DNA of 42,365 bases from Ettlia oleoabundans (Eukaryota > Chlorophyta > Chlorophyceae > Chlamydomonadales), in the NCBI GenBank assembly GCA_019693395.1, contig JAAMXP010002995.1, positions 1-42,365 of the forward strand. Direction: 5' to 3'. This document shows positions 33,696-42,365 of the stretch, in pieces; positions within the stretch are counted from its first letter, which is position 1; each line of letters begins with the position of its first letter. The translations under genes were made by a program, and so were the position numbers. Under the pieces are notes generated by a model, which saw only the letters and a program-made list of their open reading frames with translations, made no database searches and was not told the DNA's origin.

Positions 33696-36600
33696 CTACC
33701 GCCGCACTTCCTCGGGTCGAGGTGCCAGCTCCATGCGCTCAAAGCGCTCCTCCTCGAAAAAGTATGCCTCCACCTCCCGCCCGCCAAAGAACCGGCCCTG
33801 CAGGTCAACCAGGGCCTGCGGAGGAACAGAAGAAGGAGGGACTGGTGGTTGGGTTGGTGGGTGGGTGGGGTGGGGGTGGCGGGTCACTGGGCGGGGCAGC
33901 AGTGATGGAGAAGGGGCAACCGAGGCGGCAGGTGTGAGGCAAATGATCAGCTACGAAATATGCACCGTGCGGGGCGCGGCGGGGCACCAAAAAAGCATCA
34001 GCACAGCTGGCAGCAGCGCCATGCACACAATTGCACGACATATGCCCACATAGACAGGCGTACGACAGAATCCCACATAGCCTAGAAGGCGCACCTTGGT
34101 TGCATCCTCCACGCGGTCAAACTGCACAAAGATGCGCACAGCCTGGTCCGCGGGGAAGCCCGGCTCTGTGGCCTCGAAGATCATAACGCTGCAGAAGGGC
34201 CAGTGGCGGCAGCAATGAGTGTGCTAAGAAGGTTGGTGGTGGGTATGTGGGTGTATTGGGAGCAAGGGCGGCTGGGGTGTGGGTGTGGGGGCGGGTAGAT
34301 TTGAAGCTAGTTGTTTCAATGTGGTTGCGTGGGTATTTTTGAATGGCAACGCAGTCTAGCTTGCTACAGCAAGCAGGCAGCAAGGGAGCACAGCCTTACA
34401 CCCTGCTGCCTGTCATAACAAACGCTGCCCTTACCACCACCACCACCCCACACCCCCACCCACCCACCCCACCCCCACACACTTACTTTGTGACTGCTCC
34501 ATACTTTGAGCACTCCTCCCCCACCTCCCTGTCCAGCTCCTTGTCCACCTCACCGGGACCAATCTGCACAAGCGGGTAGGTGGAGGTCACCCAGGCAGCA
34601 GAAGCAGGCAGGTGGGTGAGCAAGCAGGAAACCTGGCCGCTAGACCCTGGCATGCATATCGGCTGTCGCTGAGGGGAATGGACCTATTCCGGCCAGAGAG
34701 CTTGTAGTAGGCGGTGCGGTGCAAGAGACCAGCCAGTTGACGGGCGTGCTGCGCTCACCATGTTGGTCAGCAGCACAACACGGGTGGGAGGGCGGTTGAA
34801 AGTGGCCGTGCGCTGGCGCTTGACGGGCTGCTCCCCGCCTGATGCTCCCGCTGCTGCACCCACAGGCATGCCGGAAGGAGGCTGGCCGCTTGTGGGGGGC
34901 GCCGCACTCACAATGACACCTGTCCTCACATCCACTTTCTGCAACCAAGTGGGTGGGTGGGCAGATAGGAGATGTGAAGTATGCGCATGCAGAAGGCTGA
35001 AAATGTCCGGTGGCGGAGTGCCGCCATCAGCAGCAGCAGCAGAAGCAGCCTGCGGGCACATCTGTGCCGGGGAAGGAGGCAGAAAACAAGCAGGCAGGCA
35101 AGGCAAGGCTAGCAAGGCAGTGCAGGCAGGCAGATCAGCCAGTTGCGACAGCACGGGCCCCTTGCCTGCATCATGAGAGGTGTGGCCATGCCCTGTCGGT
35201 TCCTGCCTAGCCCCTCTCCCTCCTTCCAACCCATCTTCTCCAGCATTCTCTGCGCCACCAGGTCGGCACGGCAGGGGTGGGGCAGGACAAGACCGACGAC
35301 TGAGCTATCAAACCCAGGTTGGCAGGTAGACAGCCACGATTGAAGGCACTGGGCAACGCAAGGTTGGCAGCAAGCGGGCATCCACACACACATGACTGGG
35401 ATCCGCTGCAACAGATGCAGTCAGCTGTCGTGCACAGCCCAGTGAGCGGAACAACCGCAGCAGCAGCACCAGCAGGGGTCAGCGCACCTGGGCCAGAGAC
35501 ATGCCCTTGCGCTGGCTGCCAGGTCCTGCCGCACCCATGCCACCGCCGCCGCCAAACCCGAGGCCGCCACCGCCGCCGCCACCAAGACCCAAACCTCCCC
35601 CGGCTGCGCCGCCGCCCAGCCCGCCTGGGCCCCAGCCATCCCCGCCGCCGCCGCCACTGGCAGCAGCGGCCGCCGACTGTGACAGCATGGCCCGCCGCTT
35701 CCACGCCTCCTCGCCAGACAGCTGCAGTGCCGCCCGCCGCTGTTCCTCGTCCTGCTGCCCAGACTCATCCGGTCCCACAGCACCCTGCTGGGCGCCCGGC
35801 TGCTGCGCGGCAGCGGCGGAGGCGGTGGCATCGCCGCCACCCATCTCTCCCTCCCGGGCAAGCTCCAGAGCTTCAAGCTCCCGCATCTCTCTGCACCCAG
35901 GCATCCCGAAAATTGGCACAGGTAGTAAGCGCAGCTAACCAGCCAGCAGATCATGGAATCGCGGGCACTGCTGGCGTTAGCTATGCCTGCCAGCCAGCCA
36001 AACAGCCAGTCCAGCACCACATAGCAGCAACCAGCGTGGAGCATCAGCGGAGCTGAAGCCTGTTAAGAACAGCAGCCTACATGTAACCATGGGCACACGC
36101 TGCCAAACGCCATGCAGGGCCAAGGGCCGGCCCAGAGCAGGCAGCATGCCAGATGCAACATGGCTGGCGGCAGCGATGCCGTGTTAACCATGTAAGGCAG
36201 CAAACAGGCTTTCCAGCGCCAGCAAACCGGCACAGCGGCACAGGCCACACCACAGCACTACCGTGCCACCTCTTCACCTCAGTTGCTCCTCCTCCTCCCG
36301 TCGCCGCTCCTCCTCCTCTCGCTGCCGCTGCCGCTCCCTCTCCTGCTCCTCGCGCAGCCGCTCCTGGCGCGCTGCCTCAAGCTCAGCCTCCCTGCAACGG
36401 CATCCAGCCGCAGAAGTAGATGAAGCAACAGCGGCAGCAGTAGTAGCAGCAGCAGAAGCAGCCAACCACAGCGACCAGATGTATTGGGGGTCCCCGCCGA
36501 AGAAGCAATTGTGCTGCGCAAATTTGCCCATGATAACTAGGCAGGTACGCGCAGCACAGCGTCGCTGACTCTCATACTGCATCAACTTGCACTTGCCTGC

Positions 36601-37422
36601 GCTGCTGCTCGCGTGCCCGGCGCACTGCATCATAGTCGTTTGGTTTGGAGGGATCGTACTCATCTCTGCGTGTGACAGCCACAACAGCATGAGGTTGAGT
36701 CGGCTGGTAGGGCCCACGCAGGGCCGATGGTTGCCTGAGAGAAAAATACACATGCGGCGCATGGTGGGCGACCATCATCGCTGCAGCGTGTGCCACTGAC
36801 AGCGCCAACGCATGAAATCGTTGCTCCTCCTGCCGCTAGTGGCATCTGGCCCGCGAGTCTGTTGCGTGTGCCAAAGGCTTTGCTTAACAGCCGGCTCACT
36901 TGATGTCCTCTCCCAAGCTAATGCCAGCATATGTGGGTGCTGCCGTGGCGGTGACGGTGATGGGCCCGTCATCGCTGCTGGCTGCAGCCAGCAGGCCGCC
37001 CCGCCCGCCACCACCCCGCCCAGGTGCAACCGGTGGGGGACCCTCCCGTCCTCTGCCTCGTCCTCCGCCGCTGCTGGATCGCAGCACGGAGGGCGGTGCT
37101 ACAGCAGCTGCATGGATAGGAGGTGAGAGGGAGCGTAAATAACTAGCGAAGGCAGGCCAAGAGGCAGCAGGTGCACCGCCGCCCGCAAAGCCGGCAGCCG
37201 CGCGCTGAGCGCTGAACGCGCAACGCCTGCCGTCTCCACCTCGAAAGCGACGTGCTGCGCATGCTTTAAGGAAGAGCGCTCACCCTGCCGCTTGGCTGCG
37301 AGGTTAGTAGGGGCAAAGAGCCCGCTGCCTGCCCAGCCATCCTTCTTCTTCTCCTTTTCTGCATCATCGCTACTCTGATCCTTTGCGGAAGGCAGGTCGC
37401 CGTAAAGACCTGCAAAAGCCAT
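33696..37422 (-). CDS. SPF45/DRT111-type splicing factor (G-patch + UHM)
   Basis: This is a nuclear pre-mRNA splicing factor like human RBM17/SPF45 and plant DRT111, involved in 3' splice-site choice. Minus-strand exons: 37422-37284, 37107-36900, 36734-36597, 36391-36278, 35890-35488, 35249-35166, 34938-34759, 34563-34487, 34188-34095, 33815-33696; phases close, 518 residues. Motifs in order: MAFAGLYGDLPSAKDQ start; DEYDPSKPNDYDAVRR; a charged Glu/Arg helix; a Gly-rich linker; G-patch GMSLAQRMLEKMGWKEGEGL followed by GRNRQGMATPLM; VRTGVIV; then the C-terminal RRM/UHM with TRVVLLTNM, IGPGEVDKEL, CSKYGAVTN, VMIFEATEP, VRIFVQFDR and GRFFGGREVEAYFF. It ends APRPEEVRR. Introns 3 and 6 must use GC donors (GCAAGT, GCAAGG) to keep frame; with the neighbouring GT of intron 3 the next exon hits a stop at once. 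Confidence 0.92.
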
Positions 37423-37620
37423 CGACTCGCGAGCGACAACTCAAGACCTGTGCGGCATCCAGATGTGTTCAGGTGGCTGCCGATTATGTGCAAAATGCTT
37501 GGATCGCAGAATCGAGCGTGACGACCATATTGCTTTAGAAAGCCCGACAGCGAATGCTGGGCCTCCGCGGTCCTGCATAGCGATGTTTGGCATACCAATA
37601 CTCAGATGATGCGCTAGTGG
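37423..37620. promoter_or_regulatory. Divergent promoter region SPF45/E(z)
   Basis: The SPF45 start (37422, minus) and the first in-frame Met of the E(z) gene (37621, plus) are 198 bases apart. If the E(z) gene starts at the later Met (37849) the region is 426 bases. No TATA box is visible. Confidence 0.5.
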
Positions 37621-40600
37621 ATGTCTCTCTGCTGCGAAGCGCTCCAACGCCAAGTGTTCCGAATACCCTTCGAGGCTCGAGCGCTGGGCGGGCCACACCT
37701 TTCACGGCACCCTATATCAATCGCCGTCGCGACGTTGAACGCGTACACTAGAGAGCGGCAGCTATCAGACCGGTACAGCCAGCTCCTGCCGGTCGGCCCG
37801 GCGGCGGGGCAGCCGTTGCCAGCTGCCTCCTCGTTGCCAGCCTTGCTCATGAGCGAAGGCCAGCAGCCTTCAAGGTACATCACTTTCCTTGCCAAAGGGG
37901 CAGGCGTCCTTCCCTTGCAGCTCCAGAAGCATCGCTCCTCTGCACCAGCCTCAGGCACAACTACAGGAACGGCAACGGGAGACAGCAGCATCCGCGGTGC
38001 ACACTCCTTCCCTGGTGCAGGCACCACTCGGCCGCAGCTTCACGCACAGCCCCAGGCCCAAGCACCGACGCACACAATGCCGATCCTCTCAGGTACGGGT
38101 ATGCTAGCGAACAAGGTGCCAGGCATTACAAACTTGCCTTGCTTGCACTGCCGCCTCCCAGGCTGTTGCATTCACCTGCCGCATGTCCACTTGCCTGCCT
38201 GCCTGGCACAATAAGCGACCCTCCTCTATGTCCACCAATTATACAGACGAGGAGATTAAGAGGGGCGTGAACAAGGCATTCCACCAGCTGGACAAAGCCT
38301 TTTCAGCGCAGCAGCGGCAGGAGGCGGCCGAAGAGGCGGCAGCAAACGCCTCCCGCCTGCGCGCTACGCTGCAGCAGCAGCTGGAGCAACGACAGGCGCT
38401 GCTGCCTGCAGGTCAGGCACAGCAGTTTGCCGTGCAGGGCGGCCTGCCCTGCACGGCGCAAAGGGGAAGCGGGGTTGCGGGCTGGGCAGCGCCCCGTGCC
38501 GCCTCCGCTGCCGAGCGCCTACGCCATCAGGAGGCTGGCGCTGCCGCAGAGCCTAAGCAGTCGACTGCAGGCACGGGGCGTTGCAGCGTCAGCGAGGCTG
38601 AGGAGGAAGATGAAGGGGAGGTGGACCAGTGGGGAGGAGAGGTGGAGGGTTACAACTCGCAAGGCATGCGCAGCGTGCGGCCCGTGCCACCTGTTGAGCT
38701 GGAGGCCACCAAGGCTGCCATCAACTATGTTGGAGGCAAGGGCGTGCCCCTGCAGGTGCATGGGTGCTGTGGAGTGCAAATTGCTCAACAGGGCTGGCCA
38801 TGTAGGGACAGGTACAGCACAGCATGGATTTCCGAGGCAGGCATGCTGTGCTTGGATCATCCAGCATGAAAGGCGGTACTGTCCCACCCGAGGGAGGGAG
38901 CAGCCCGGGGAAGCAAGCAAGTCTTGCAAAAGGGAGCCAGCATGATGCATTCATGCTGCTATCTGCGCATGCCTTCCCTGCTCCCCTGAATGCAGGCATT
39001 TGTGCTGCCTGCATCAGAGCCAGTACCACCATACAAGACCTGGACCCACATTGCCACAAACTGTGTCAGCCGGGAGACGGGGAAGCGCATGTTCTATACA
39101 GGTGCTGGGGCTGCCTGGCTGCTAACCTTCCATAGCCCATACTGAACCTTTGTTGTTGGGTGCATGGGGGGTGCTCAGGCTCCAAACATGGCAGTTTGGC
39201 TGGAATCTGGCAGCTATTGCTAGCTGGCTGAAGCGCCGCGCAGCTGCTCGCCTGCACCAACGCTTTGCAGAGAGCGGTGCTTGTGCAGCAGCGGTTTATA
39301 GCGTTGCGATCATGACCTGTGTTCGGTGCCTGCCCGCTGCTGCTGCTGCTGGCCAGTTCCGTCTGCGCGCTGTGCGTGCTTGGCTGCGTGCGCCACATCA
39401 TGCAGCGCAATGGGGTGGATCATGTTGTGCCTTCTCTGTGCCATTTCTTCAGCCATCCTGCCATGCCATGCATGCCTTTGCAGCATGCTGCTCTGCTCTG
39501 TGTTGGGAAGTTCTCCCGAGCTCGTTGTGTTGTGCTGTGCCGTCCTACGCAGATGACAAGGGCGAGACCGTGCCTCTCAGTGATGATGAAGCCGATGTGG
39601 AGCAGCAGGTGTGCTGGTGCAATGTGGGGCACATGCCATGCATATCCGTTAGGGCATCGACTTCACAGAACACGCACCAGTCGTCCGCAATCTCATTGCC
39701 AATTTTGCGCACATGGCTGCCACCACCTGAATCTGCACTGCAATCTGTCGCCTGTACCCCCGCTGTACCGCCTGCAGCTGGACCATCAGACGCTGCATGG
39801 CATCTATCGCCGCCGCATCGACTACTTCATACGGGAAATCACCCTTCAGCTTGGGACAGGTGCGGTGCCCTGCAGCTCATTACAGCGGTACACTGCAGGC
39901 TCGCTCTTCTGACACAGTCTGGCGTTGTGCTGCTGTGCTATTCTTACCGCTGACCCTGCCCCGTGTTAGGAACTTGCATGGTACCCTACTCTCCTACCGT
40001 TCCCTTTGTGTACTACTCTTGTACTGCTGGTCTGGCCCCCCGTACCGCAGGCCCTGCGGTCTTTCAAGCCCTGCACGACCATTTGAGCATCTCTGAAGCA
40101 GCGCTTGAAGCGAGGGCTCACGTGCTGGCGGCTGCAGACGCGAGGCTGGCGCCTCCTCAGGAGGAGCCCACCTGGCAGGAGAAGGGCAAGCGGTGTGCGG
40201 GAAGTTGACTGCCCCTGGCCTGCCCCCCGGCCCGCCTGGCAGCCTGCCTAGTGACTAACTCAGCGCTTCCTGTCTGCCAGCCTTAATGTGCACAAACAAA
40301 TATTTCAAGCAAGCTACTTGCCCCGCTGTGCCCTGCCGCTTGCCAGGTTGGTTGTATTAGAGGCCAGCATACACAGCAGCTGGTGCCGGCGGTGCCGCAC
40401 CTTTGGCTGCCGCAGGCATACGGGTGGGTAGGGGGGGGTGGGGGTGGGGGGTTTCTAGCATGGCTTGTGTCTGACTGCAGCGGCTACTGTCACTATGACA
40501 GGCCGCAGGCTGTTGTGAGCTCGCCGGTTGTTATGTGCTTCTGGCACTCATGCAGCAGGCTGTTGCTCTGATGCATCCTGGCTTCTTCTGGGCTGCTTCT

Positions 40601-42365
40601 CCTGCAGGCAAGCAAAGCCGGCCAGTGCTGGGGCCTATCACAGAGGAACCAAAAGGTGCGGGACGCAGGGTTGAGCAGCCAGAGCGCCCCTGTGGACCCA
40701 GCTGCTACCTGGCACCAGCCGGTGGCACAGGAGGTGCTACGGAGCCTCCAATGGAAAGGGCGGGAGCAGCTGCAGAGGCCACAGGAGGAGCAGTTGCCAC
40801 TGCCGGGGCCAGCCAGCCGCCACCTCGGGAGCAGCAGCAGGCGCAGCAGCAAGCACAGCAGCAGCAGCAGCATTCAAACCAGCAGCAACAGCAGCAGGAG
40901 GAGCGGGAGAGGCAGGTGTCTTACGCCTCCTCCCCCGTACCTGTGGCGGGTCAGCGTGCGCCCAAGCGGCGGTCGGCAGAGGAGGATGGTGCGACGGAGG
41001 AGGAGGCGGCGCGGCTGCGGTTGCGGCGGGAGCAGACACCTAGCGTGCCGCAGTTGGCGCGGGGACTGGGACTGGGATTGGGGTTAGGGCTGGGGCTAGG
41101 GCAGAGGCGCGCAGCTGAAGAGGAGGTGAATTCCCCGCCCCCTAAACAGCCCCACACAGAGTCTGCTACCTCGCTGCAGTCCTCACAAGCACCCAACAAC
41201 CTAGCAGGAACGTCGCCGGGCAATGCAGCAGCGATAGCGGCGGCTGCCGCTGCTGCAAATGTTCCGGTGCGGCGGCGGCGAGGCAGCTCCTCGAGGCAAA
41301 CTAGCAGCCCTGGCAGCGGCAACCACGGGGCGGGAAGCAAAGGTGCGCTGGGCTGGCAATTCTGGCATTGCACGCTTTCCTGCCACGCCGCCTGCTGCTC
41401 TTGGCTCTTGCCTCAGGCTGTCGCATGGCTTGCTGGCTTGCTGGCGACACTTACACATCTGTGGGCACAAACTGTGGCATGGCTTCCAGTGCTGCCTTGA
41501 GCCCCACACTGGCAAGCTCACGTCGGAACCCTCCTCAATGCATGAGCTCAATGTTTGAAGCTACACCGGGCAGCAGCCTGCTCGCCAAGTCATCCCAGTT
41601 ATCGCTTCCTTTGCGGCGGGCGGAGGCTGAACTTATGAGCAGCCTTGTTGCCAGTCGACAGCGATCCCTCATTCTTCTTTGCAGACGTGAGGGTGAGCGG
41701 CGGCATGGGGCAACCTGCAGCCGCCACCGCTGGTGCCCAACCTGACAACGCTCCCTGGACTGAGTGGGAGGACGGGCTGCTGCAGCAGGGCATCGAGGCA
41801 AGCGCATGCTGCCGCCGCTGCCGCTGCCCTCCGCATGCGGTGGGGCTGCAGCTCTCGCCCCACATTGCAGCGTGTGCTGACCCTATGTCATTTGTGTCAA
41901 GACGCCAGCTCCCCGCCATCAATGTGCTGTAGCGGGGTAGCAGGTATGCCTGTTTTGCTCTGCCCGCTCCCTCACGGCTCCCTGCTGCCCCGCATGCAGG
42001 TGTGGGGCCAGCAGCCCTGCAAGGTAGCCACCCTGGTGGGCAGCCGCACCTGCCTGGCTGTCCACCTGCGCATGCAGCAGCTGGAAAGCGACAGGGCTCA
42101 TGGCGGCAGCAGCGGCTCACAGGGCAATGCAGCGGAGGAGCAGCAGCAGCGGCGCAGGGGACGAAAAATGGTGAGGTGGCCAGGCCAGCACAGCACAGCA
42201 CAGAAACATAGCACAACATAACAGAGCACAGAGACGCTGATATGCTCAGTGCTGTGCTGGGCCCATCAACGTTCCTGTCGGACGTCACTCACCCCCCACA
42301 GCTTGCGGACCCTTTGTGCTGTCACGCTTGCACCCATCCTATCCCCCCCACGCCCCGCCGCCGCG
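37621..42365 (+). CDS. Enhancer-of-zeste PRC2 H3K27 methyltransferase, 3' end beyond window
   Basis: This is the catalytic-subunit family of Polycomb repressive complex 2; only the part before CXC-SET is in view. Supported exons: 37621-38092, 38247-38755, 38996-39101, 39553-39608, 39653 to an unresolved donor, 39778-39859, 40051-40192, 40380-40427, 40481 to an unresolved donor, 40608-41342, 41685-41797, 42000-42170. An in-frame Met at 37849 is an alternative start. Family signs are PPYKTWTHIATNCV, GETVPLSDDEADVE, DYFIREITLQLG, the zinc-type CRRCRTFGCRRH, CGPSCYLAP, and the second SANT block WTEWEDGLLQQGIE with VWGQQPCKVATL and SRTCLAVHL. The long exon 40608-41342 adds Gln-, Ala- and Gly-Leu-rich insertions. 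The intron at 41798-41999 needs a GC donor (AG|GCAAGC). Two junctions (39653-39777; 40481-40607) remain open, so exact coding sequence is uncertain there. Confidence 0.82.
38429..38457 (+). repeat. Inverted repeat inside E(z) exon 2
   Basis: The 12-base arm GCCGTGCAGGGC (38429-38440) is perfectly reverse-complemented at 38446-38457 with the 5-base spacer GGCCT. It is very GC-rich and would form a stable RNA hairpin within a coding exon, in a weakly conserved part of the protein. Confidence 0.85.
41059..41102 (+). repeat. G-rich Gly-Leu coding repeat
   Basis: Within E(z) exon 40608-41342 a hexamer-like pattern (GGGACT, GGGATT, GGGGTTAGGG and so on) codes for alternating Gly-Leu. The many GGG runs on the coding strand could form a G-quadruplex in DNA or RNA. 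It resembles telomeric repeat only superficially. Confidence 0.7.
42171..42365 (+). other. Intron of E(z) gene running off the window
   Basis: After the donor at 42171 (ATG|GTGAGG) no further E(z) exon is recognisable before the window ends. The C-rich stretch at the end may precede the next acceptor. Confidence 0.5.

Noticed and set aside
33379..34053. 224-codon plus-strand frame
   Set aside because: It overlaps the last SPF45 exon and its introns on the other strand, with no recognisable content and low-complexity Gly/Trp runs.
35319..36056. 245-codon plus-strand frame
   Set aside because: It is antisense to the Gly/Ala-rich exon 5 of SPF45; its Pro/Arg-rich, low-complexity product is the expected shadow of a GC-rich exon.
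41059..41102. Telomere-like TTAGGG block
   Set aside because: Only one exact TTAGGG occurs and the stretch is in frame as Gly-Leu repeats inside E(z), so it is not an interstitial telomere.

Overview
The window is a GC-rich, intron-dense stretch of nuclear DNA from a photosynthetic eukaryote, most likely a chlorophyte green alga; a trebouxiophyte such as Chlorella or a relative is my guess, not proven. Supporting signs are: plant-type nuclear genes split by many short introns with (t)gcag acceptors; TGTAA polyadenylation-type motifs after several stops; abundant CAG/GCA (Gln/Ala/Ser) low-complexity insertions inside conserved proteins; and a PSII S4-domain protein. There is no bacterial operon layout, phage, insertion sequence or CRISPR array.

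Layout, left to right. 1-3837: mostly unassigned DNA with one weak small-gene candidate (1411-1831), a 25-bp palindrome and a perfect 17-bp-arm hairpin. 3838-5579 (+): Mediator subunit 6. 6076-7301 (-): 40S ribosomal protein uS11/RPS14, convergent with MED6. 7896-11569 (+): DUF676 lipase/serine esterase, divergent from RPS14. 12304-16875 (-): SWT1-like PIN-domain ribonuclease. 17064-18865 (+): chloroplast PSII S4/YlmH-type RNA-binding protein, divergent from the previous gene. 19456-22000 (+): decayed ankyrin-repeat gene with several lesions. 22509-26312 (+): secreted GH32 acid invertase. 27100-30669 (+): ankyrin-repeat/TKL protein kinase with an N-myristoylation motif. 31026-33098 (+): COQ5 ubiquinone methyltransferase. 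33696-37422 (-): SPF45/DRT111 splicing factor. 37621-42365 (+): N-terminal two thirds of an Enhancer-of-zeste PRC2 H3K27 methyltransferase, cut by the window end before its CXC and SET domains.

These are unrelated single-copy housekeeping and regulatory genes, not a functional cluster. They are arranged as convergent and divergent pairs with compact shared promoters. I rebuilt exon-intron structures by requiring reading-frame phase to carry across each junction and the joined protein to match the family.

The main cross-gene observation is that six introns in four genes can be spliced in frame only if they begin with GC rather than GT, roughly one in eleven of the introns modelled here. The other notable points are the pseudogene with tandem-duplication indels, the myristoylatable ankyrin kinase with DFN in place of DFG, and a cell-wall-type invertase in an alga.
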